NCBI RefSeq assembly: GCF_002943715.1
Contig: NZ_MQUA01000013.1
Coordinates: forward strand, 1,295,001-1,359,000
DNA: 64,000 bases
Direction of reading: 5' to 3'
Origin: Polaribacter filamentus
Lineage (GTDB): Bacteria > Bacteroidota > Bacteroidia > Flavobacteriales > Flavobacteriaceae
Shown: piece by piece, positions 44,619 through 52,560 of the stretch
Numbering within the stretch: the stretch's first letter is position 1
Layout of the letters: each line of letters begins with the position of its first letter
Made by a program: the position numbers and the translations under genes
The notes under the pieces: model-generated
Told to the model about the DNA's origin: nothing
Databases searched by the model: none
What the model saw: only the letters and a program-made list of their open reading frames with translations

Positions 44619-45502
44619 TGAGTTTTATAGACAATCTTAAAAATCGCTATTCTAATGGAAATATTGTAGATAAATTAATCTACATAAATATTGCTGTCTT
44701 TGTTTTAACGCTTTTAATAAGTGTTTTACAAGGGTTGTATAAAGGAGAAATAAATTGGATTGTAGCGTGGTTTTCTTTGGATGATGAATATAGTTCTTTA
44801 TTAAAAAAACCATGGTCTATTATTACCTACGGATTTTTACATGCAGACTTTTTACATATTTTAATGAACGTACTCGTTTTGCATTTTATTGGTCATTTAT
44901 TTGTAGCTTTTTTTACAGAAAAACAATTGCTTAGTTTCTATATTTTAGGAACTTTTTTTGGCGGACTTTTATTTATTTTTAGTCAGAATTATTTTCCTTT
45001 ATTTGAAGGGAAATCATCATTATTAGTAGGCGCATCCGCAGGAATTTCTGCAATATTTATAGGTATCGCTGCTTACATGCCGAATTATCAGTTAAAATTA
45101 CGATTTATTGGCTTTGTAAAACTGTGGTATTTAGCTGCTTTTTGGCTTGCTCTAGATATTATTGCTTTAGTTGGTAACAATGCTGGTGGTCATTTTGCGC
45201 ATTTAGGAGGAAGTCTTTTTGGCTTTCTATATATAGCAATAGCCAACAATAAAGAAATTGATTTATTTAACGGAATTTCATCACTTTTTAAAACGAAAAA
45301 AAAACCTTTAAAAACAGTTTATAAATCTACAAAAAAAACAACAAATCCAGAAAAAAATACAGATCTTACGCAACAACAGATTGATGCTATTTTAGATAAA
45401 ATAAGTAAATCTGGCTATGACACGTTAACAAAAACTGAAAAAGAATTCTTGTTTAGACAAGGAAAAAATAAAAAATTAAGTGAAAAACTTATCCATCCTT
45501 AA
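44618..45502 (+). CDS. Rhomboid intramembrane serine protease 2
   Basis: A 294-residue rhomboid with Ser140 in GASAGIS and His195 in GHFAHLGG, and HADFLHILMNVLVL as the N-terminal His/Asn helix. A Lys-rich C-terminal cytoplasmic tail (about 228-294) with TLTKTEKEFLFRQGKNKKLSEK-like sequence is typical for the flavobacterial paralogue, where it may contact a DUF6576-like partner sequence. It is translationally coupled to rhomboid 1 (TAATG), and its last 23 bases overlap the EEP gene start. Confidence 0.92.
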   Translation: MSFIDNLKNRYSNGNIVDKLIYINIAVFVLTLLISVLQGLYKGEINWIVAWFSLDDEYSSLLKKPWSIITYGFLHADFLHILMNVLVLHFIGHLFVAFFTEKQLLSFYILGTFFGGLLFIFSQNYFPLFEGKSSLLVGASAGISAIFIGIAAYMPNYQLKLRFIGFVKLWYLAAFWLALDIIALVGNNAGGHFAHLGGSLFGFLYIAIANNKEIDLFNGISSLFKTKKKPLKTVYKSTKKTTNPEKNTDLTQQQIDAILDKISKSGYDTLTKTEKEFLFRQGKNKKLSEKLIHP

Positions 45503-46489
45503 TAAAATCGTTTATATCGTAAACTCTCTCATGGCAACCGTGCTTTTGCTGTCGTTTTTGTTGCCCTATATTTCTCCAAAAACAATACCTGTTTTTGCGA
45601 TTTTAAGTTTATTTGTTCCTTTTTTGATCATTATTAATTTAGCTTTTGCACTTTATTGGTTGCTTCAACTCAAGAAACAATTTTTATTATCTTCTATTAT
45701 TTTAGCAATCGGGGGCTTTTTTCTACGCCGTTTTATAAATTGACCGAAAATAATTCTTCATTAAATGATGATGTAAAAGTGATGAGTTATAACGTGAGAA
45801 TGTTTAACCATTGGAGATGGACAGAAGATGATAATATTTCTGCAAAAATTAAGACTTTTATAACGGAGCAAGAACCAGATATTATACTTTTTCAAGAATA
45901 CTATAGTTTAGAAAAGCAGCAATTTAACTATCCTTATAAATACATTAAGACAAAAAATAAACAAGATAAAATTGGGTTGGCAATTTACTCGAAATTTCCA
46001 ATAATAAATAAGGGTTCTTTAAATTTAGAACACACTTCTAATAATATTATTTTTGCTGATGTTATAAGAAAAAAAGACACGATTAGAGTGTACAACTTGC
46101 ATTTACAATCTCTACAATTAAATACAAGTAAAGAAAATTTTGGTCAAGCTAATTCTGAAAAATTAGTAGCAAGATTAAAAGAACGCTTTAAAAAACAAGC
46201 AGAACAAACTAAAATTTTTTTAGCACATGAAGAAGGTTTTAAAGGTAAAAAAATTGTTGGTGGTGATTTTAACAACACCTGTTATTCTTGGGTTTATAAT
46301 CAAATTTCAAAAGATAAAAAAGATGCTTTCTTGGAGGCAGGAAGTGGTTTTGGAAAAACATTTAATTATTGGTTTCCTATGAGAATCGATTTTATTTTTA
46401 CGGATGAAAATGCAGTTATTAATCAGTTTAATTCTTTCTCAGAAAAAAATTCTGACCACTTCCCTATTCTTACTAAAATTAATTGGTAA
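45480..46489 (+). pseudogene. EEP-family membrane phosphohydrolase, frameshifted
   Basis: A member of the endonuclease/exonuclease/phosphatase family with two N-terminal transmembrane helices. The first part starts at GTG 45480 (MKNLSILNKIVYIV) and ends at 45743. The second part continues in another frame (from about 45722, STPFYKLTEN, then MSYNVRMFN, LLFQEYY-type ILFQEYY, GDFNNT and NSDHFPILT). One extra base in the G5 or T6 run at about 45715-45727 (giving ..GGFFSTPFYKL) joins them perfectly. The gene is thus frameshifted in this sequence; catalytic residues are intact. It converges with pepE, 3 bases apart. Confidence 0.8.
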
Positions 46490-46492
46490 GTA

Positions 46493-47194
46493 CTATTTTA
46501 TAGTTAAAACACCAAGTTCTAGCTCTTTCGCTATTTCATTTTTTTGAAACAATCGTGCAGTTTCCGTTCCTTTTAAAGAAATGGTATCACCTAAAACTTC
46601 CAACCAACTTCCTTCGCGCAAGCCTAAAACAGTTGTTTCATTAAAAACATGAAACTCTTTAATTCTAGTTTCTCTAGTTTCGCCCATGTGTTTTGAATCT
46701 TTAAGAGGATCTAAATAGTGGGCATTTATATTAAAAGGAATCATTCCTAAAGTGGTAAAACTTGGCGGATAGACAACGGGCATATCATTTGTATTCTTCA
46801 TAGTAACGCCGCAAATATTGCTTCCAGCACTTGTACCTAAATAGGGCGTTCCGCGCTCTAAAACCATTTGTAATATAGAAATTACATCATTTTTATACAA
46901 CTGATTTACCAACTCGAACGTATTTCCACCACCTATAAAAATAGCTTCTGCATTTTGAATTGCTTCTCTAGCATTTTTAAATTCGTGAATTCCTTTTACA
47001 TCAATTTGTATTTTAGCAAAAGCTTTTTGAGCACTTTTAGTGTACTCGATATATGAAATTCCGCCTGGTCTCGCGTACGGAATAAAAAGAAGGTCTTTTA
47101 CATCCGCAAAAAACACCGCTAATGTTGGTAATAAATATTCTAAATATCCACTTCCGTGAATAGTCGATGTACTCGCAATAATTAATTTTTTCAT
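46493..47194 (-). CDS. pepE: Dipeptidase E (peptidase S51)
   Basis: A cytosolic alpha-aspartyl dipeptidase that cleaves Asp-X dipeptides. The nucleophile Ser122 lies in LGTSAGSNI, with GGGNTFELV before it and the His in the NAHYLD segment after. The protein has 233 residues, normal for S51. It starts MKKLIIASTSTIHGSG. It converges with the EEP gene. Confidence 0.94.
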   Translation of the reverse strand: MKKLIIASTSTIHGSGYLEYLLPTLAVFFADVKDLLFIPYARPGGISYIEYTKSAQKAFAKIQIDVKGIHEFKNAREAIQNAEAIFIGGGNTFELVNQLYKNDVISILQMVLERGTPYLGTSAGSNICGVTMKNTNDMPVVYPPSFTTLGMIPFNINAHYLDPLKDSKHMGETRETRIKEFHVFNETTVLGLREGSWLEVLGDTISLKGTETARLFQKNEIAKELELGVLTIK

Positions 47195-47330
47195 ACTTCA
47201 AAAATAAATATTTTTTTAGAAAAACAAGTTCTTAAAATCATCATAAAATTGAATTTACAAATTCTGTTTAACAAAATTTTACAATTGTTTTGGTAGAATT
47301 TTAAGAATACTTGCGCTTTTCTTTGTCCTT

Positions 47331-48104
47331 ATGAAAGATCACCTACTGCTTATATTGCTATTTTTTACAATTATAGGCTACAGTCAAAAAAACAGAACAA
47401 TTATAAATGGAAAAATTTTGTTCGACAATGCATCAATTTCTGATGTTCATATTCTAAATAAAAATTCTAACCAAGGAACAATTACAAATGATACTGGTTG
47501 GTTTGAAATCCCAGTTTATATTGGTGATAGCTTGCAATTTACACATGTAAATTTAAAAGAAAAACACTTTACAATAACCTCAGAAATCTATATTGCAAAA
47601 GAACTAGAAATTGAATTAGAAGAAAAAACATATTCTTTAAATGAATTTACTTTAGAAAAACCAAGAAGCATCTTTTACGTTGATCCAGAAATGATGCCTC
47701 CACCAATTGTAAATGCTAAAACACTCAATTTACCGTATGCAAACACCATTGTAAATAAAGATCTTTCTGTTATGAAATTTAGATCTGGCGGCGTTATAAG
47801 TTTAGATAATTTATTCAATTCTTTAAATGGAAATAACAAGCGGAAAAAGGAATTACAAAAGATTACACTAGAAGACAATGGACTTTCAAAAATTAGAAAA
47901 TATTTTACGGATGACTTTTTTATAACAGATTTACATATTAAAGAAGAACATATAAATCCGTTTTTAAATTACTGCTTCAAAAATAATATTGTTACCTATT
48001 TCAATAAAAATGAAAATATAAAAGTTACTAAAATTTTGATGGATGAAAGCAAAACTTTTCCTCAGAAAATAAATGCTGATACACTTATAGTTTCTAAAAA
48101 ATAA
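47331..48104 (+). CDS. Secreted CarboxypepD-reg-like paralogue 1
   Basis: A 257-residue exported protein with a signal peptide (LLLILLFFTIIGYS) and an N-terminal carboxypeptidase-regulatory-like beta-sandwich at about 20-100 (DVHILNKNSNQGTITNDTGWF). It continues with a linker (SLNEFTLEKP) and a C-terminal region of unknown fold containing LDNLFNSLNGNN and HINPFLNYC. It is the first of three tandem paralogues. Domain one resembles the plug-associated domain of surface proteins but there is no TonB receptor here. Function unknown; see paralogues at 48186 and 48986. Confidence 0.75.
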   Translation: MKDHLLLILLFFTIIGYSQKNRTIINGKILFDNASISDVHILNKNSNQGTITNDTGWFEIPVYIGDSLQFTHVNLKEKHFTITSEIYIAKELEIELEEKTYSLNEFTLEKPRSIFYVDPEMMPPPIVNAKTLNLPYANTIVNKDLSVMKFRSGGVISLDNLFNSLNGNNKRKKELQKITLEDNGLSKIRKYFTDDFFITDLHIKEEHINPFLNYCFKNNIVTYFNKNENIKVTKILMDESKTFPQKINADTLIVSKK

Positions 48105-48185
48105 TATTTTAACAGAAGTTTAGAGCTAAGTTTATGAAAAGTACGAATTAAAATTGTTTAATTTGTCAGAAGCTAAAATTCATCC

Positions 48186-48989
48186 ATGATAAAAAAAATA
48201 CTTTGTATATCTTTCTTTTTTATCAGTATTATACACTCTTTTTCCCAAGAAAAAAATAAAATTATTAGCGGAAAAGTTTCTGATTCTCTTGGTATTGTAA
48301 AAAACGCTAATATCATCAACCTAAAAACAAAACAAGGCACTTTTTCTAATGATGAAGGCTTGTTTCGGATTTTTGTTTCGGAAGGAGATTCTTTAAAAGT
48401 CTCCTCTGTACAGCACATTCCTAAAATGATTTTTATAACGAAACAGCTTATTAAAGGGAAAAATATACAAGTTTTACTAAACTCAAATATTTATACTTTG
48501 GATACATTTGAGCTAAAAAGACATGATTTAAGTGGCCGATTGGGTATTGACACAAAAGCCGTTCCTAACAATAAAAAAGATTCTTTATTAAGTAAAGTGA
48601 TGGATTTTTCTAATATTAATTTCAAACAAAAAGACCTCACAATTGATGGAAATATAAAAGCAAAACCGCCAGTAAACAATACAGATCCTAATAGTAGATT
48701 TGTTGGTGCGGGTGCATCTGTTACTATACCTTTTAAAGATTCTGAGCGTTTATGGGCTTTGCGAAGAGAATTAGCTCAAAAAAGAGCGTTTCCATTTAAA
48801 ATACTTTCAGAACTTGGCGAGAAATTCTTTTTTGATGATTTAAAAATTCCGATTGAAAAATACTTTCATTTCTTAGAATATTGCAATCCTTTAGGTATTG
48901 AAAAAATGCATAAAGAAGGTAAACTACTAGAAATCATTAAAATATTAAGAACAGAAAGCGTTTCTTATCTGATAATTATTAAGGAATGA
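48186..48989 (+). CDS. Secreted CarboxypepD-reg-like paralogue 2
   Basis: A 267-residue exported paralogue: signal peptide ending in FSQEK, regulatory beta-sandwich (NANIINLKTKQGTFSNDEGLF, GDSLKVSSVQH), linker TLDTFELKRHDLSGRLGID, and a C-terminal region with KYFHFLEYC. The middle is variable (PVNNTDPNSRFVGAGASV). It overlaps paralogue 3 by four bases (ATGA), so these two are translated together. Function unknown. Confidence 0.75.
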   Translation: MIKKILCISFFFISIIHSFSQEKNKIISGKVSDSLGIVKNANIINLKTKQGTFSNDEGLFRIFVSEGDSLKVSSVQHIPKMIFITKQLIKGKNIQVLLNSNIYTLDTFELKRHDLSGRLGIDTKAVPNNKKDSLLSKVMDFSNINFKQKDLTIDGNIKAKPPVNNTDPNSRFVGAGASVTIPFKDSERLWALRRELAQKRAFPFKILSELGEKFFFDDLKIPIEKYFHFLEYCNPLGIEKMHKEGKLLEIIKILRTESVSYLIIIKE

Positions 48990-49747
48990 AAAAGTTTTTT
49001 TTTCTCTTTTTCCTTATCTCTTTAAATACTTTTAGCCAAAAAACAAAACCTATTTATGGTACTCTTATAGATTCTATTAGTCCTGTTCTAGATGCGAACA
49101 TTCTTAATAAAAGTTCTAAAATAGGAACAAATTCGAATACAAAAGGAGAATTTAAAATCTATGCTAAAATAGGTGATACTATAGTTTTCAGTTCTATACA
49201 ACATCAAACAAAAGAATTTATAGTTAGTGAGCGCAGTTTTGTCAGCTTTAATTTTAAAATTAATTTAAAATTAAAAACGTATGAACTTGATGAATTTGAA
49301 TTGAAGAAACATAACCTTTTAGGAGTTTTAGCTTTAGATGTATCTCAAGTAAAAAATGGAGAAAACGAAATTAATGCAGTTACACTTGGCTTGCCAAATG
49401 CTGGCATTCCAAAACTAAAACCTATTGATCGAAAAATTTATACAGCAAGCACTAGCAATGGTCTGGTTCCTTTAGATTTAATTTTAAATACGCTTAATGG
49501 AACCATAAAAAACTTAAAGAATCAAAAGAAAATTATTGAAGATAATGAAGATGTCGAAGAGCTTTACAGCGAATATAAATTCAATTTAGGAACTGATTTT
49601 AAGATTGGTAAAGAAGATGAGTATCGGTTTTTATATTTTTGCAGAAGCGATTCTACTTTTATAATTGAACGTTCTAAAAATAAATTTGAATTCATAAATT
49701 TCATGAAAAATAAAGCAATTGAGTTCAATAAAATAAAAAATGAGTAA
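48986..49747 (+). CDS. Secreted CarboxypepD-reg-like paralogue 3
   Basis: A 253-residue exported paralogue with a signal peptide (FFLFFLISLNTFS), the same beta-sandwich (DANILNKSSKIGTNSNTKGEF, FSSIQH), the linker ELDEFELKKHNLLGVLALDVSQ and a C-terminal region with LDLILNTLNG like paralogue 1. It shares a 4-base overlap with paralogue 2 and is followed 30 bases later by the DUF6702 gene. Similarities in three positions (GTxxNxxGxF, GDS/TxxFSS, LNxLNG) show the copies arose by duplication. Confidence 0.75.
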   Translation: MKKFFFLFFLISLNTFSQKTKPIYGTLIDSISPVLDANILNKSSKIGTNSNTKGEFKIYAKIGDTIVFSSIQHQTKEFIVSERSFVSFNFKINLKLKTYELDEFELKKHNLLGVLALDVSQVKNGENEINAVTLGLPNAGIPKLKPIDRKIYTASTSNGLVPLDLILNTLNGTIKNLKNQKKIIEDNEDVEELYSEYKFNLGTDFKIGKEDEYRFLYFCRSDSTFIIERSKNKFEFINFMKNKAIEFNKIKNE

Positions 49748-49777
49748 TTTGGCTCAATAATCGATTTTTATCATTTT

Positions 49778-50275
49778 ATGAAAACAAAATACATATTCCT
49801 ATTATTATTTATAATTCCACTTTTATCTTTTTCAGCACACAAATATTATTTGAGTTTAACTCAAATTAAATATAAATCAGAAGCAAAAGCCGTTCAAATT
49901 ATTATTAATGTTTTTATGGATGATATAGAATTGGCTTTAAATAAAGATTATGATATTGATTTAAAACTTACCACTAAAAAAGAATTAAAAGATAACGAAG
50001 TCTATTTTAAAAGATATCTAAAGGAAAAGTTACATTTCAAAATAGACGGGATTGCCAAAGAATTTACGTTTATCGGCAAAGAATATGATGGAGATTTAGT
50101 CTATTTTTATTTAGAAATAGCGGATATCAAGCAATTTAAAACTATTGAAGTTGAGAATAACATACTAATTGAACATTTTCCACAACAGCAAAATTTAACA
50201 AAATGTAAACTTGGCGAAAAGCATAAAAGTGTGCTTTTAACCAAAGAAGAGAATTCAGCAAAATTTACATATTAA
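49778..50275 (+). CDS. DUF6702 family exported protein
   Basis: A 165-residue exported protein with a signal peptide (YIFLLLFIIPLLSFSAHKYY) and the family core LTQIKYKSEAKAVQIIINVFMDDIELAL. Flavobacterial members are usually found next to M1-family peptidase genes, as here. No function has been assigned. Cotranscription with the M1 gene 28 bases downstream is likely. Confidence 0.88.
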   Translation: MKTKYIFLLLFIIPLLSFSAHKYYLSLTQIKYKSEAKAVQIIINVFMDDIELALNKDYDIDLKLTTKKELKDNEVYFKRYLKEKLHFKIDGIAKEFTFIGKEYDGDLVYFYLEIADIKQFKTIEVENNILIEHFPQQQNLTKCKLGEKHKSVLLTKEENSAKFTY

Positions 50276-50303
50276 TATTTATTCAAATCAAAATCAAACA
50301 CTT

Positions 50304-52415
50304 ATGAAGAAACTTGGAATCCTCCTTTTAACTCTTGTATTTGTAGCGAACACGTTTGCTCAAAAAAAAGAAGTACAACAAGGACACACAAATCAAAACA
50401 AATTTAAGCAGTTAAAAGACGAGTTTGCAACTCCTAATGATCAAAGAACTGCCTCTGGTGCTCCCGGAAAAAACTACACACAACAGAAAGTAGATTATGT
50501 AATGGACATTGTTTTAGATGATGAAAAACAAAAAATTACAGGTGCAGAAACAATTACCTATCATAATAATTCTGCCGATGAATTGGCGTATTTATGGTTG
50601 CAGTTAGATCAAAATATGAGAGCTGCAGATTCTAAAACTCCAGATATTCAAACAGATAATATTCCGGAAAAAATAAGCAAAACTAGATTTGATCAATCTT
50701 TTCCAGAAGTAGCTTTTGATGGTGGTTTTAAAATTATGAGCGTAACAAATATTGATGGCAGTAATTTATCATACACTATTAATCAAACCATGATGCGCAT
50801 TAATTTACCAAAACCATTAGCATCCGGCGCAACCTTTAAATTTAATATTAAATGGTGGTATAACATCAATAATCATAGAACACAAGGCGGAAGATCTGGA
50901 TTTGAACATTTTGAAGATGGAAATAACAACTACGTAATTGCACAATTTTTTCCAAGGTTATGTGTATATAATAATGTGGAAGGTTGGCAAAATGAACAAT
51001 TCTGGGGAAGAAGTGAGTTTGCCCTAGAATTTGGCGACTATACTGTAAATATTACAATTCCGGATGATCACATGTTAGGTGCCACTGGAGTTTTAAAAAA
51101 TGAGAGTACTGTTTTATCAAAAAAAGAACAAGAAAGACTAGCAACTGCCAGAAAAACATTCGACAATCCTGTAATTATTAGAACCCAAGAGGAAGCAGAA
51201 AAAATTGAAAAAGGACATTCTAAAAAAACAAAAACTTGGAAATTTTTCGCAGAAAACGTAAGGGACTATGCTTTTGCAACTTCAAGAAAATTTATTTGGG
51301 ATGCAATGGCAGTAGCTATTAATGGCAAAACGGTGATGGCTTATTCTTTATATTCTAAAGAAGCAAACCCTTTATATGGCGATCATTCTACAAGAGCGGT
51401 TGCACAAACTTTAAAAACGTATTCTAAATATACGTTCGATTACCCATACCATAAAGCGATTTCTGTAGACGGACAAATGGGTATGGAATATCCGCAGATT
51501 TGTTTTAATCCAGGAAGACCAGAAGCAGACGGAACGTATACCGACAGAACAAAATATAGAATGATTGGCGTAACCATTCATGAAGTTGGTCATAACTTTT
51601 TCCCAATGATTGTAAATTCTGATGAAAGACAATGGACTTGGATGGACGAAGGTTTAAACTCTTATGTACAGATGTTAGCGATGATGGATTATGAAAAAGG
51701 ATACCCTTTAAGCAGAGGCTTGCCAAAAAACATTGTAGATTATATGAATGGAGATCAATCTAAAATTGCTCCAATAATGTCTAAAGGAGATAATGTGTAT
51801 AGCTTTGGTAACAATGCCTACGGAAAACCTGCAACAGCGCTTTGGATTTTACGTGAAACGGTGATGGGTCAAGAATTATTTGACCATGCTTTTAGAACGT
51901 ATTCTCAAAGATGGATGTTTAAACACCCAACGCCTGAAGATTTCTTTAGAACTATGGAAGACGCTTCTGGCGTAGATTTAGATTGGTTTTGGAGAGGATG
52001 GTTTTACACTACGGATGTAACAGATATTGGCCTAAAAGGTGTTAAAAAATACTATACCACAGAAGGTGATGAAGAAGTAGTATTTACAGAAGACGCATCC
52101 GAAGGATTAGGTTTTTCTGATAAACATAAAAAATACCATTATGAAATTACGTATAACAAACCAGGTGGTTTAGTAATGCCTATTATTGTTGAGTTTACCT
52201 ATAAAGATGGTACAAAAGAACGAAAAACGTATCCTGCACAAATTTGGAGATTAAATGACCAAGAAGTAACCAAAGTATTTTCTTCATCCAAAGAAATAGA
52301 AAATATTGCGATAGATCCAGATTTAGAAACCGCCGATGTTGATACTACAAACAACAATTGGCCACAAGATAAAACCGATAAATTTGATCAGTTTAAAAAC
52401 AAAATTAAAGGGTAA
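50304..52415 (+). CDS. M1-family zinc metallopeptidase, copy 1
   Basis: A 703-residue secreted aminopeptidase-like enzyme. It has a signal peptide (LGILLLTLVFVANTFA), an N-terminal beta domain, the GxMEN-like QMGMEYP and the zinc motif His426-Glu-Val-Gly-His430 with Glu449 in WMDEGLN. A C-terminal helical and beta tail ends in DKFDQFKNKIKG. Copy 2 at 52561 is closely similar. It probably degrades peptides in the periplasm for nutrition; this is inferred from the family. Confidence 0.95.
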   Translation: MKKLGILLLTLVFVANTFAQKKEVQQGHTNQNKFKQLKDEFATPNDQRTASGAPGKNYTQQKVDYVMDIVLDDEKQKITGAETITYHNNSADELAYLWLQLDQNMRAADSKTPDIQTDNIPEKISKTRFDQSFPEVAFDGGFKIMSVTNIDGSNLSYTINQTMMRINLPKPLASGATFKFNIKWWYNINNHRTQGGRSGFEHFEDGNNNYVIAQFFPRLCVYNNVEGWQNEQFWGRSEFALEFGDYTVNITIPDDHMLGATGVLKNESTVLSKKEQERLATARKTFDNPVIIRTQEEAEKIEKGHSKKTKTWKFFAENVRDYAFATSRKFIWDAMAVAINGKTVMAYSLYSKEANPLYGDHSTRAVAQTLKTYSKYTFDYPYHKAISVDGQMGMEYPQICFNPGRPEADGTYTDRTKYRMIGVTIHEVGHNFFPMIVNSDERQWTWMDEGLNSYVQMLAMMDYEKGYPLSRGLPKNIVDYMNGDQSKIAPIMSKGDNVYSFGNNAYGKPATALWILRETVMGQELFDHAFRTYSQRWMFKHPTPEDFFRTMEDASGVDLDWFWRGWFYTTDVTDIGLKGVKKYYTTEGDEEVVFTEDASEGLGFSDKHKKYHYEITYNKPGGLVMPIIVEFTYKDGTKERKTYPAQIWRLNDQEVTKVFSSSKEIENIAIDPDLETADVDTTNNNWPQDKTDKFDQFKNKIKG

Positions 52416-52441
52416 GATTTTAAAGTAAAAACCCAGAAAAG

Positions 52442-52469
52442 GCAATCTAAATTTAGGTTGCTTTTTTTT
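52442..52469 (+). terminator. Terminator between the two M1 genes
   Basis: GCAATCTAAA (52442-52451) pairs with TTTAGGTTGC (52452-52461) with one G-T wobble, followed by seven or eight T. The second M1 gene is thus probably transcribed from its own promoter. Confidence 0.8.
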
Positions 52470-52560
52470 ATGATAAAGGTTTGTTAAAATTTTAACATTC
52501 TTTAACCTATTTACTGAGATATCGCTAATTTAGTGCAACTATAAATTCAAATCAAATCAA

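Noticed and set aside
49300..52500. TonB receptor or SusCD-type locus around the CarboxypepD-reg-like genes
   Set aside because: The regulatory-like domains are not followed by a plug or barrel domain, and no SusD gene is present.
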